Positions 1 to 12,560 of a stretch of 64,000 nucleotides of DNA are shown piece by piece. The stretch covers positions 12,436,519 to 12,500,518 of the forward strand of contig JADWOT020000006.1 in assembly GCA_036345935.2 (NCBI GenBank). The letters are read 5' to 3'. The stretch's first letter is position 1, and each line of letters starts with the position of its first letter. A program made the position numbers and the translations under genes. The notes below the pieces were generated by a model, which had not been told where the DNA came from, made no database searches, and saw only the letters and a list, made by a program, of their open reading frames with translations. This stretch comes from Taenia hydatigena. Lineage: Eukaryota; Platyhelminthes; Cestoda; Cyclophyllidea; Taeniidae.

Positions 1-3000
1 AAAATTTTGCTTCGTCAGCTGCAATCGCATGTAAAGCTTAGATCAAAGCACTCATCTGCCGTGACTTTAGGAAAAGAATGAACCAAATGTCTTTTACTGT
101 AATCCTTTATTCGAATACATGGGCTCTCCTAAAAAGACAAAACTTACCGACTTTCACCATGCTCTGACATCGAGAGTCCCGAATGGTGGGGAAGTGGACT
201 GTTTACCTACCTTAATAATTGCTGCAACTTCCAATACACTGCATGAAATGCCCAGCTGGATAGAATTTTATGCACCGTTCAAAATTATGGAGCATTGATA
301 AAAAGTGCGAAAGGTGGGACGACATCTTGTCGTGTCGGGTCCCTCTGCAGCTATGGCGGTAACACAACAACTGGTAGCTGCATCAACAGGAATCGCACAT
401 AAAGCATTCCACTATTCGCAAGACGTTGGAGGAATTGCGTTCAAAACAATCAAATGAGCGTAATCTTGACGAAATGTAAAGATGCACAAAAATCTCGATC
501 AAGTCGCTGAAATTCCTCAAAGGAATGAAGGTCGGAATGTGAGGTAGGCAGGGAGCACGCGCCTATGTGTGCTGCTTCGAAATAAGCCTGAGGATGACGA
601 AGGTACCCAAAATGCCAGAGGTGGAGGGGATTGACCACTCTCGCAGCTTGCTTCACCTAGAGCAAGAATTGCAAATGGTGCTATGATCTACTTAACTCGT
701 CGTTTTCATTACGTCAAAGATTGATTTGATGGCCATGATAATTTGAAATTCGTTTTCTGACTTGTTGAATTTTAAATTAATTAATCTGAATGAGTGTCAC
801 AATCCTCCTAAATGCAGTTGAGATGAACGGCATCGCAGCATTTAGGCATAATGTATGCAGCGCAGCTCAGCAGTAAGGGAGTATAGAAGCGAGGCCTTGC
901 TTAGGCGATCCATCGTTTGGAACCACTACTCCTATTGTGTGGACTGGCCAAATCGTACCTTTACAAGGAACCCATCCACCCCTGGTGTGAATCCGCCAGG
1001 CCCTAGTCCTCATACAGTTCTAGGAATATAAACACATTTCTGGATTTGCCATGCAGTGACTGTTAAGCAGCGTTTCCATGGTGTCGGTATTCAGCCCAAA
1101 AATTTTAATCCAACTAAGGTGCTGAAGGAAGGCAATAAATGAGGCAATAAATGAGGCCATCGGCCTGAATTTGTAGATAACCTCCGTTCCGAAATAGAGG
1201 CAAGTGAAAGTGAAAGTGTCACTACCTTCACATTGTCAACTATAAAAAGGACCGACTGGTGATTGCGACAGACTTACATGCTACCTTGCTGTGAAACGCT
1301 GCTGACGCTATGGAGCTAAACTAGATATCGCCTTTCCATTGCGGTTTTCAGATCCTCAGCCTACACAAGATAGGTGACAATAGGCTTGCGATTGTGAGGA
1401 CTCGTTGCCTCTATTAGCAATAATGACGCTTCCAAGCCTAGGGGACTTGTTACGCCAGTCAAATCTTTTTCTAGTTTGCAAGCAGTAGACATAATAGCCC
1501 ACTATTATTTCGCTTGTCGGCAAAATACAAGTTCCAAGCAGACACATGACTTTGTCAATCATGTTACGCACCATGCACTCGGAGTAGTTCCAAGAGTAGG
1601 AGGCAAGCAGAACCTTCAACCTCAAACGCTTATTTCGGACCAAGGAAAAATTAGTCTCTTACGCATTAGAAAACCGAGGGAATATGGTTACCATGCTGCT
1701 GTCACAGCACAAGTGGCAGTTTAGATTTGACGAGAAAAATTCGACGGCAGCTGCTGACAAAACATTGGCAATACCAATAATTTAAAGGGGCTCAAGAATG
1801 CAAAATATTTGCGCATTGGTGCACCACTTAAAGGAGGTTCTGTATGCACTTGCCTTTTAGCATCGAAACCAACTTGCAGGTTTGAGCAGAATAGTTGTCA
1901 GAATTTCATGACAGGGTGAAAATTTCATCCTTTTAAGTGAACAGAGAGTGCTCGTCTTTAAAGCTGAAGTAGAAAAGACGACTCGCCTTTGACTTAGTCA
2001 AGACTTCCGCAGAGTATCAGGCTAATACCAAACTGCGGTCTTCAAATGTGGCTACCTCGACATTCGCTGCCTTGAAACAATGGTGACATCCACCTAAATG
2101 TGACCATTGCAACTGTAATGACAGCGTTTAATCTAAGTTTAGTCAACCGTTCATCAAACTTAATTTTAACCTTTATTATTTAAGGCTTAATCGAATACGT
2201 TTCGCTGCATCGCCTATCCTAGAAAAAGCTTCTTATCAGGGACCCTGAGGGGATTGGGGTTGAAAATAGGTCTGCGATATTATAAATAGCTTTAACTTGC
2301 ACGTTCTTCACTATTGCCAATTATTGTTAATGGTCGTCTTCCTGCATTTTAAGCGATCCACATGCACGGTCGGCCATAGAACAACAGTCGAAAATAAACA
2401 TTTGCTTTATTAACGCGTTATAAAGCAAAAAGCAAGAGAACACAGTTTAGAGAGTAGACAACGAGGTGTTTAACAGAAAAATTTTTTGGTAGCCATATTC
2501 ACTGTTACGTTGATCGAATATTGCTGCAGATATCAAGGTGATAACACTTAAGATCTCTTTAAAGGAATCGAAACTTCCATTTGAAAAGGCATGCAAATTA
2601 AATCACAGGAAATTTTGAGTATTCACAGCATTGTGACTTACAGAGTGTGCAATCAGTTTGCAAAAGGCTGAGAGATTTAAGAATTACACTTCTTTACATC
2701 GTAATACCTTTTATGCCCCTAGCTGACCTTGAATTTGCTTTGGCCTGCCCATGTGATTCGAAAAAAAATGTTCATATCATTTCGATCGCGTTTTCAAATT
2801 TTGTGATTTAGCAAGCACATCACAATTCCAACCTTTGAGACATGCAAACTTATGCCTTTAAGCTTTCGTGAGTGTGATGGTTTAGTGGCGTAGCGCGGAA
2901 ATTTCGGTAAAATTGACCTCGTTCTTGAAAACTTATAAGTAGCGCTTTATTTTATGAAATGTATGCTTTGCGAATGCGCTCTTGGTGACTGGCGGTCAGC

Positions 3001-3599
3001 GGATATCCGCTACCAGGTGAGCGCATGACATCGCTTCTAAAAGCGGATACGAGCGCCCACCCTTCGACCAATCGGGAACCCCAAACCGAGTAATACGAAT
3101 CGACTTTTGTTAAGCAATCCTGCTGATTTAAGAAACTTAAGCATGAGACAGAAGCAAGAAGTCGAATTAGTGCAAATTTTTGACTCATCTGCTAAAATCT
3201 GTTGTCCCATGATCCTTTTAAGGACATTTCGGTAACAAGTGCTTGGTTTATATGCTGTTATTTTAGTATATTTAAATGTAATTCTATAAACGGTGACATT
3301 GAAGGGGTCAAAAAGGCAAGCACACACCAGTCATAAAATTTGGCGTTGAAGTGAGATTCATTTCGGTATACTTTAGGTCAAGCAGGTGGGATCGAGGGAT
3401 CATTACACATGCGATGCCTTGAAATTTGGCGCTTGTTTATTGACAGTTTAATGGTTGCATGAACTTCTTTTGTTTTTACTTCCGCTATCGGTGTTAGACT
3501 CACTAGTGGGGAATACCGATCAAAGGAAGTTACTGGAAGTGGTTTATAAGTCATTGCAATTTTATGTGGGAACCCGTGTCTGTCTTCACAATGCAAATC
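1..3599. other. Gene-poor AT-rich DNA
   Basis: I see no supportable gene here. Open frames are short, scattered over all six frames, and lack splice-consistent neighbours or recognisable domains. The only local structure noted is a tiny 12-bp direct duplication near 1130-1155. I did not find terminal repeats or a retroelement frame. Confidence 0.5.
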
Positions 3600-4054
3600 G
3601 GCGGCGCTGACTCAGTGTGGCTTAATGCGGTTTCATTTTGAAGTTTTGAAGGTTTACTATCGAAACTGAATGCGGTTGATTAAACGCAATTGCATCTGTG
3701 AGACCATTAGTAAATATCTTTGGTGAAATGCTGGCATCGGATCAATCAGTACAGAGTTAACCCATTTCCAGTTATTGCATAAGCATGCCTTTTTTGAGGA
3801 AAAAACCAACTTAAATTTTAGTGAAGTTAGTCCCGCTAACGTAGTACTTCATCTTTTACGATCCCTGTCAATATGACAAAATATGTAGTAACCCTGTTTT
3901 GGCAACTCATATAGCCTTACAATAAATTGTTTGCTGCTGATCTGGGAAGAAATACGGAATCGCTGATTATGCGATCCGACCAATCGTGCAAGGAAGTTTT
4001 CAATACTTAAAAATATTTTTTAAAATGGCAATAACTGCTATAAGCCAGTTCTTA

Positions 4055-4088
<34 letters not shown>

Positions 4089-4765
4089 GAGCCCACCCGA
4101 GGGCGGATGCACCCATTGCGGTGCAACATGTCCATGCTGCGCAGCAGGTGGTGGTGTGCGAGTGGTGTTTTGCAGTCGCATTGAACAGTGGCCACTGATA
4201 CTATTTCACATAGGGTGCCCTTTCACATAGACTGAATACGTACGCCAGGTAATTCGGTGGCGCTGGCTTGGTATGGTCCAATGAGAATTCTTGTCATCTA
4301 ATAAACGAAACATTTTGCGGTTGACTTTAAGAATCAGAAGTTTCCACTTAAATCTTAGTATGGGGGATTAGATGCACTTGCGTTTTAAGGCCATTAACAA
4401 ATGCATCTTCGTTAAAATGTTGGCATCGGATCAGTGAAAACAGAGTTAACCCCTTCACGGTTCACGTATAAGCATGCCATTTCTAAAGACAAATCCTGCG
4501 CAAACTTTGGTGGGGCTAGTCTTGTTAACTTGGCATTTCATCTCTTACCATTCATACTACTAAAGCTGCCTAAATGTGTAGCAACCATGTATTGGCAACG
4601 CATACGGCCTTCCAAGAAGTGCTCAAAGTTGGGGACGCCTAAATGCAAATCAGGTGGTTCACTCACTCTTATCTGCCACGATTTCGAGGTGAAAGTGTTG
4701 CAGTCAAGAACTTATTCATTACCGATCAGGGAAGGAATGTGGAACTACTAGCCGTGCGATCCGAC
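3600..4765. repeat. Diverged direct duplication (about 3600-3975 and 4256-4765)
   Basis: Two blocks about 655 bp apart share a run of matching words in the same order: a GGCGCTG start, a 'GGCATCGGATCA' word, 'AGAGTTAACCC', 'TAAGCATGCC', a stretch around 'TAGTAACCCTG/TAGCAACCATG' with 'TTGGCAAC', and 'GCGATCCGACCA' near the end. Spacing is kept but substitutions are frequent, so this is an old duplication. The tRNA-derived relic at 4033-4106 sits between the two copies. No coding function is seen; a weak integrase-like peptide in the second copy is described in the findings. Confidence 0.55.
4033..4106 (+). pseudogene. tRNA-Asn(GTT)-derived relic
   Basis: The 3' two thirds of a tRNA are intact. 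An anticodon stem TTCGG/CCGAA (4059-4063 with 4071-4075) encloses the loop CTGTTAA with anticodon GTT. It is followed by a variable region and a perfect T-arm, GGTGG-TTCGAGC-CCACC (4081-4097), with a canonical B box. The 5' part does not fit: the expected D-arm/A box is poorly recognisable, and the 5' bases do not pair with the 3' acceptor strand at 4100-4106. I read it as a decayed tRNA-Asn gene or the 3' part of a tRNA-derived SINE head. A functional tRNA is unlikely because the acceptor stem cannot form. Confidence 0.7.
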
Positions 4766-7700
4766 CATTTAGGGGAGGATTGTTACATAGTTGAATACAT
4801 TTTAGAGGTAGGTAATAGCCACTAGATGCCGGTATTTACGTGCGCATTGATTTAAATCCTTTAAGTTCCCATCCACGATATCGGTAGGGGTAGACATCAG
4901 TAGAGGTATCTTTAATGCTGATTAATATGAGAGGCCGAGTAAGGTAAGACGTATGTGCTAGAGCCAAAAATGCTTGTCGCAAAACCAATTTGTAAGTGAT
5001 CACTGTGCTCATTTGCCATAACATGTAAATCAGCTTACATTGATCTGCACAAAGTCGTAGGCTCTCTGAAGCATCTGCCTAGCTTAGCCAAAATGCGGCG
5101 AATCGCAGGTCCAATGCTTAGGGGTGTATTAAGTCAGGGATCACTGCAAGTTGACCCGTGTAAGATTAATGCAACAGAATCAATATCCTTAAGTGTTTCG
5201 AAAATCGCCCGCATGCTTAAGCGTCCTACCGCTTGTTGGCGTCCTTGTTTATGATATGAATGTGGTAGCTTAAATGCTAATTACTTTTCTAATTGAAAAG
5301 CATATTTTTTCTTGCCAAGAAGAGGCTTGATGTGTGCACTGGATAAGGAGATGCCGTAGTGGATACATTCTTCCCCACTTTCGCTGCAGAAAGATCGGTA
5401 GACCACACGAATCAACCGTTGCATTACTTTTGACGTGTGAATCACATGTAAATGAGAACTATAAAAATTTTGTGTAAAAAGAATGATTATGGCTAAGCAT
5501 TTCGTTCGTTGCAGCCCTTTGTAACACCGCTGCCTGCACGCAGTCATAAAATTTCCGAGACAGTAAGGCGCATTTTAACAGACGCTGCTAGTTCGGCCTA
5601 AAAATTGTGCGTAGGTTAATGCAAAATGGAGAGAAGTGCAAAGCGCAAATATTTCAAAGGAAGTTCAGATCTTCAGTCACACGAAAATCTCACTAACCCA
5701 TTTTCAGATGCGTTTATAATCAGAACTCAAGCCCAAAAATTGCTCCACGTTTATGTATCTTTTCGGCTGCTAATAGCAAGGCGCTTGCTTGATTGTATCG
5801 GATGCGTTTCCATGCTGTAACTGTTTTCAAAATAGCCAATTGAATGCGTAAGGCTTTGATTAATTCATTTGGTACTTCGTTTTATCTGTTGTCGACTTCA
5901 GCCTCCGCAGGTTAGCCTGGCCCCCTAAACATGGTAGTGGCTCTCGAGATCTTTTCTCTTCATTACGCAGCCCATCGTCTTCAGAAAACTGTCACACTAC
6001 AAAGCACAAATAAACTACATTAAAAACATTTATTGTCATTTTAGAGTCTCTGATTTTCTTTTCAAAAGGAACGATATAGCAGAATGGATAGTGGGATGTT
6101 TTTGCCCAAAATGATTGTTAATCTAGGCAAAAGTCACTGCCGGAATATATTTTGTTCCTGCGGTCGAAATTGTCACTGTGCTTCCATGGTCAGGATGTTA
6201 ACGGCGCACTTCTAAAATTAGTCTCAGTGAATAGTTTCGACAGCCTACTCTTCAATTAAGTTCCTGTTACTAACTATATTTCGCAAATAAGTGTGCCATA
6301 TTCCTAGTTCAGCACATCCTCACTGGCTCTCATAAGCTTCGAATGAAAAGACCAGATGGATTGGGACACGTTTATTAGTTAGAGTCAACGCAAATCACTA
6401 CAAGTCTTGACGATAGGGACACTGAGCTCTTCTCCGGCCCAGGAATTCTGACTTCACCTGCCTCACGATGTGTAAATCAATTGCCCTCTTTTGCCTACAA
6501 TGTGCACCTAAGCAATAAAAGCACTTTCTAGCTTCGCTGCTCGCATGAGTTGCCCTCGGATAGTCACGTTGTGAAATGACCTGAATAATGGAACTGCAAG
6601 TCAATATGCCAATGGAAGAATCAAGTGTGCACTTCAGGGCGCCATGAACGGTGCACGCAAGAGCGCACTGGTCGAGGGTATGAAGGTGAAAACTATTTTC
6701 TCTGCAAGTGATTCTAATTCGTTCGTCGCAAACGCCCATCCACACCTTCATGCTTGTGCTTGATGGCTATATTTCTGGATCGCCTATCTCTCCGAGCTGC
6801 ACCGAAGTCGTTCATTTGACAAGCTACCAAGCAATTAAAGTCGAGATAGAACAGTTGTCAGGTAAAAGAGAGAAGACAATGCTTTGCGCTGATGGGTGCA
6901 TGGTGATGGCTGATGACTTCGAATTGAAAAACTTGATGTGACGCTGAGTGCGGCAGTTGTGGTCAACGGCGTTGGACCTACACGGGATGCGATTCTTGTC
7001 CTCCAGCAGAGGCATTGCGACCCTGCCCAGGTCTGACGCAATAGTTGAGGTGGATTTGTGGAGTTATTTACAAGCAGAATAACACGCAAAGCTTCACATA
7101 GTAATGGGAAAATGAATCACTAATGCGACGTACGCTGTAAAGAACTGCAAGAGACCGAGTGCATAGTTTATTTTCAGACAAGGAAACGTTTTGTAAAGTG
7201 AACTCAAGGGAGACCGAATTTGAAGGCGCTTCTTCGTACGGTAAATATTTACTTAGGCATTAGTCAATAAACCAGCTTTTGAATTGGCATCCTCAACTTA
7301 GGCTGTAAGTAGATTAGTGGCCAAAATACTCGTTCGACTGTGAGCAAAGCACACTTGCGACGACAATACTTGACAAACGCAGAAGGTGATCAATGCGTGA
7401 GCTAATGCACACGCAAGGAAAAATACGGTCCCTAGTAGGATCGCAGTAGGATCTAAGCAAATCAAATTGGTTACACGCTACATTGCACATTTCACGTGAT
7501 CTTGCGAATCAATGCAGTCAGGTATTTGGCATTTAACTATCGAATTTATTTTGAGTTGGCCCTGTTTTGCGCAGAGAGGAAAGCGATTGTCTTTGCCTTC
7601 TAGCTAAGTTGAGAACTTTCTAGGTCTAGCGCCAACGTAGTGTTGGGTTTAAAATTTGTCTGATTGCCCCTATTCCAAATCGGCACTAAACACCTAAAAG

Positions 7701-8094
7701 GCATTGTAAAATAGTAAGCACCGCAACGTGTTTAAACACATTTAGTGCAACGTTTCGGTTGATCTGTTACAAGCGCCAGTACAAAAACTAGTCCATTCGC
7801 GATGCCGACAGCGGAGTTGTCTAGTCTGACACCCCTCAACTGACACAGGATAGTAATGAGGCAATCAAGCACAAAGAATGTTGCTGAAAACTACCAGTAT
7901 TGCATGCACTTATCATCCATTGAGGCACCAACCCCTCATTCATTATGACCTTCAGTCTGCATTTGGATGCCGTTGTTACTTTTATTGTGTTCGAAAAGAA
8001 TACTCAAGGTATTCTTTAAAACAGATAGATGGCATAAGTCGCGCTTCACGTCGAGGCTTGATAAAACTTGATGATGAGGCGAGTGCTTAGACTA
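4766..8094. other. No gene recognised
   Basis: Open frames up to 117 codons occur on both strands around 6398-6941 and overlap each other. None shows a domain or a consistent splice structure. No repeat array or RNA gene was recognised. Confidence 0.4.
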
Positions 8095-10170
8095 AGTGCT
8101 TTAACTTCGCACTCCCATTAAACGCAGTCTTAAAAATACACAAAACGGCATGCAGTGGTTTGTCTGCACTCATCAGCTCTTGTGCAAAATTTTGCCAGTC
8201 GTGAGGCAGATATTATGCAATCTTGACCTCTTTTGACCGCAAAAGCATCACAGCTGTGAGCATCTGTCGTTGTAAATAGCAATTAGTCATCTGTAAATCT
8301 ATGCCTACTAGACATAGAAAACTATGGAGCCACAGCCTGGTGAAGACAAATCCCAAATTCCATTCGTGCAACAAACATGTAGTTTTGAATTAAAGGGACG
8401 GAGAGTTACGGCTCTATACAACGCAGTCGGTAATGGGGAGAATTCGACCTACGAAACGCGTGGGTATAAAGCGCACGAGGCTCAAACTGTTATTTGGTTG
8501 TTTCATGCGAAGTCACCCGACACTCGAAAAAGGATGAGGTGTGGAGAATTGTGGCGAGTGAGGCTCCACGTAAGATAATAGGTACTGCGAGCCAAATGCA
8601 CGATGAGGGTGATTTGTTTCACATGGATCATTTTGAGACAGCCACTAAGACACGCGTAAACAGCACGCATACTAGTGTGGCACGATAGCATTTTCACTCA
8701 AAGCAGTACTTCTGTGCGTTGAAATAGTCAGCCACCACCTCCACGGCGAGCAACTCCTGGCTGTGGGAGGCAATTCAGCGTCATCACCAGGCTACCACCT
8801 ATACTTACTGAAGGTGGTAATAATGACAAGGAAGAATGGGGCTGTAGATTGTGTCACCATTTAGGCTATGAGGTGTTGAGTCATACACTTCTGCCCTCAA
8901 CAACCTCCTCTTTGTTATTGTTCTGTGGAGTAAAGAAAGAGAGCATGAGTTCGGTAACTTCATTCCTTCATGAAGTCATGGTATCAGACTGAGAGCGGTT
9001 TCATATGACTTCGTCATCACTAACGAATTTGAAAGTTTAAATATGCATGTACGCATGTATTTACTAAAAATTTGATCCAAGAATACTATTTTGGACGCAG
9101 CAATTTTGTTGTAGTAGTCTTTTCCGTTACCAAAATGTGCTTCCCATTGCCGAAGTATTTCATAGCTTTGACAGCGTGGCCTCACACGACCGTGCCAAAG
9201 CATGAATACTCTCCCCTCATTGTGAAGGCGTGGTGATATTCTTTGGGAGGGCTGCTGCTACTGCCAGTATTCCTCGTCGAATTGAGTTGATCGTGAGTTC
9301 GTTTGCTTAAACCACTGAACGAGAGCATAGATGGCGTTTTGACTAATCACGTGAGATCGCAGCCTTGCGAAAATCTGCGGCAATTCCATTGAAAAGATTA
9401 GAAGGTCTTTTTGTTAAAATACCATTGAAGTGTGTGCGTGTGCGGCAGCACGATGAAGACGCGATTGAGTTCACGGGAACTATATTGTTCGAGCTAGCAT
9501 GATTCGTGCATTGCCTTCATTATTTTGATCTATAGGCGAGGCAATGTGCGCATGTTGGGTGGAGCACGGTGGGATGGCCTTGTGAATAAAGGCCAGAGTT
9601 TACTGCAAGGCATTTTCCAGCATGGCTTCACACACATGCGTGTTCTGTTCTTCAGTGCCCTGAGGGTTGTAGCACGGGCTGCACATTCAGCCCAGGTGGA
9701 AGGGCATTCATTGCCAATCGTCCTCATCACTCTGGCGCCAACTGCCTTCGCCTATGTTGGAAGGAAAAAAGGAGTCGATCATCTACATTGTTGCTCAGCA
9801 GTCATTGTACAAAGAAATAAAAAAACAGGTTGCGATTTAGGGTGTAGAGGAAGTCAGATCGAGTGCTCTCGGATGTGGTGGCCTACTAAGTGACCACAAG
9901 AATACCATAAATCCAAGTAACGCCAGCAAAGCGTATTACAGGTGAAAGAGGCAATGAGAATTCTACGATGAGTGGATCGGTGGCGAATATCAGATCGTAG
10001 GTAAGAAAATTTTGATAAAAGTAGTTTAGCAGTAGTAAGCGGTAGTGGCATCAGTGTCGAGAATGCACTAAAAGAACTGTTGGATGGAACGGAGAAGGGG
10101 CAGTGATAAATATATGTGCATGGATGTAAGTATAAGAAGAAATACTGCATCAGCGATGAGATTTTAGAGA
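8095..10170. repeat. 2-kb dispersed repeat, copy 1
   Basis: This block matches 44045-46200 almost from end to end in the same orientation, with small indels. Shared landmarks include 'ACTAGACATAGAA', 'AAATCCCAAATTCCATTCG', the 'GATCTATAGGCGAGGCAATG' word (TGTAGG in the other copy), and 'GTGGCCTACTAAGTGACCAC'. A shorter and more diverged relative lies at about 22210-23150. The 122-codon frame at 9525-9893 is not kept intact in the other copies, so I do not call a protein. It could be a non-autonomous transposable element or a segmental duplication. I could not define terminal repeats by eye. Confidence 0.7.
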
Positions 10171-10299
10171 TGAATCAGTAAAATGATAACAAGTGTGTGT
10201 GGCACGTATGTATGATGGTGAGATGAAACGCGTAAATCGTGCGGTAAAATAGCATCACAATAGAAAATTAACCGTTTAAGCAGGTGATCATTTGGTTTG

Positions 10300-12560
10300 T
10301 TTATTGTTTAATCTCAGTGAAGAAAAGTAGATGATAAGTGGATAGAATGAATGAATAAATGATTGTGCAAGTGAATGAAGTAGGGAAGGGCTTTTACCTT
10401 TAGGCTATACGTAGCGGTGTTGGTGGCGAAACGAAAGCGGTGGAAGATGGTGGCGTGACTTAAAAGCGTGCTTGGTAGGTGCATGCGGGTAAGTGAAAGG
10501 GACGGGGCTTACAGAGGCACAAGAGAGCCCACTATTTCTGCCTCTACTGCTTGGAAGGTGTGAGTGTGAGAAGGGAAGAGGCAAGTATCATGAGGAAGAA
10601 TGAAAGGATGAAATCAAAAATAAGAGTAAAAATTCGTGTAGCGAGCGCGCAAAATGAGTTGGGTTTTATAAATAGTTGACGGAGGTGAGCGATTCAGTGT
10701 ATAGATAGTAGAGATTGCATGGCTAAGACTGATGAGCAAGTAGAAATGTCGGCGCGCGTTTTTCATCCTACACCGGACGAGAACTCGTATTCTTGTTATT
10801 CTTAGATTACAGCTTTGCTCGGGAGAATTAAAACCGACCAAATGAACGACATTTTGCTGCCAACAAACTTTTGCATTTCCCAGATAGCCATTAGCACTAA
10901 ATAAATGTCTTCCACTATGTGCCTCATGAAAGTGTTTGGTTCAAAGCGGAATATTTGGATGGTATGTATAATATGAGACAGATGAATTCAGGTGGTGAGC
11001 CCAATCAATCAATTTAAATTGCACTTGCCAAATTAAAAATAGGACGGAACCAACCCAACAGGATTGTGGCTGTGCTATTGCCAAAATACTTTCAGAAAGA
11101 AGTTGCCACTGTTCAGCATCGTAATAGCATGGGCCATTTTTAAAAGGAATTTTCTGGCATTACAACTTTTTAGGATTTTAGTGAGGAAAGAACCAGTATA
11201 CGTGTGAAATCGGACACAACTGTACGATTCATTTGTTGAATAAAATATTTATTGCAGGCAATGTGCTGCGGCTGCATAGCAATGCTTGCAATCGGTTGGA
11301 AAATCGAGAACAATATCGCCTTGTCATTCTTTTAAGTATGCTTGTAGCTATGACGAAGTCAAGCGCACTTGTGTGAGGTTTGAGTATACGATTAATAGGC
11401 TGCAGAAGGATAAGAGGGAAGGAAAAAGGAAGCAAAGCTGTGGATACAAAAGCAAACATTTAAAGATGGGGGGTGTTTTGCGGGTAAATTCGAAGAAGGA
11501 AAAGACGGCAGAATAAAAGAAAGAAAATACGAAGGAACGGACGAACAAACAAAACGAAATAAAAGTGGAAGGAAAGAAGGCAAGCTTGTTGTCCGAACAA
11601 TAGAGGTAAGACAGAATGGCGGGAGGGATGGAAAAGGCATCTACTAGTAGGCTACAAGCAGTGGCGGCGGTGATGAAGTGGCTAAAAGTGCACACCGTAG
11701 GCGCATATGGATAAGTAAGTGGGTGGATGGGAGAAAAGGGAAGGGCAGAGGTACTTCTCGAAGGATGTGGGCATAAGAAGGAAAGTGACGATTGTATGAT
11801 AATAAAGAAGGAAAGGAAAAAGTTAAGTAATCAGCGTAAAGATTTGTGAAAGAAATGTGAAAAGAAAGGTGAGAACGTGAATGGAACGCGAATAGGAGGG
11901 AAAAATGAGTGTTGTAGGTGGTAAAGTTTGCATAGGAAAGGGGGTGAGTGGGTGAGACCCACTCATCTGTTGGCACGCGCCCTTCTTTCGTCATCATCGA
12001 ACGGAAACTGCTTCTGTCATCTACTTAATCTGTGAGAAAGGAAGAAAGAAGAAAGAAGAAAAGGAGACGTTTTTGTTGGCTTAATGAATGAAGGAATGAG
12101 AGAAGCAATGCAGTGGAGGGAAGGCGAGTTTTTGTCCTTGTCAGTAGATGTGGGCTCAGGGAAGGAGAGGATAGAATGATATAGAGAATTCCAAAAGGAA
12201 TAAAAGCGAAAAGGTAGTGATGCATGTTTGTGTGAGTGTATGCATTCATGGACCTTACGACAACATTAGCAGTGGAAAGGCTTTGAAGAGGGCATTGTAA
12301 ATTTGCAAAATACTTGTATGTTGCATATGTAAGACGATGAGTGAGGTGGACCGGTGTCGTTTAAATAGACAGTAGTAAAATATTTTAGAAAGAAATAAAG
12401 AAGCGGAAGAAGTGTAAAGAAAAATTGCATTACAGAGGCCTAGTAGAAGGGCTCGTTGAAACTTTTCACTTTCCTTAGTCTCGCACATTGGTAACACTTG
12501 CCAACTCTTGCACTGGTGAATCAATCGTGGCTTTGCCAAAATCACTGATGAAGGGAAGTG
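10300..12560. other. Purine-biased low-complexity block
   Basis: The plus strand is unusually rich in A and G (words such as GGAAGG, GAAAGAAG, AAGGAAAGGAAAAAG), most strongly at about 11390-12130. The minus strand therefore shows long Ser/Phe/Leu/Pro-rich frames (for example at 11348-11695 and 11644-11997). These are by-products of base composition and are not called as genes. Confidence 0.55.

Noticed and set aside
6398..6941. Overlapping 117- and 77-codon frames on opposite strands, one with a YCLG..C word like a retroelement Gag knuckle
   Set aside because: No second motif, no terminal repeats and no splice structure; the word alone could be chance.
9525..9893. 122-codon frame as a gene
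   Set aside because: It lies in a dispersed repeat, and the frame is broken in the copies at 22.2 and 45.5 kb, so it is not conserved as protein.
11348..12249. Several minus-strand frames rich in Ser, Phe, Leu and Pro
   Set aside because: They mirror the purine-rich plus strand; there is no domain and they overlap each other in different frames.
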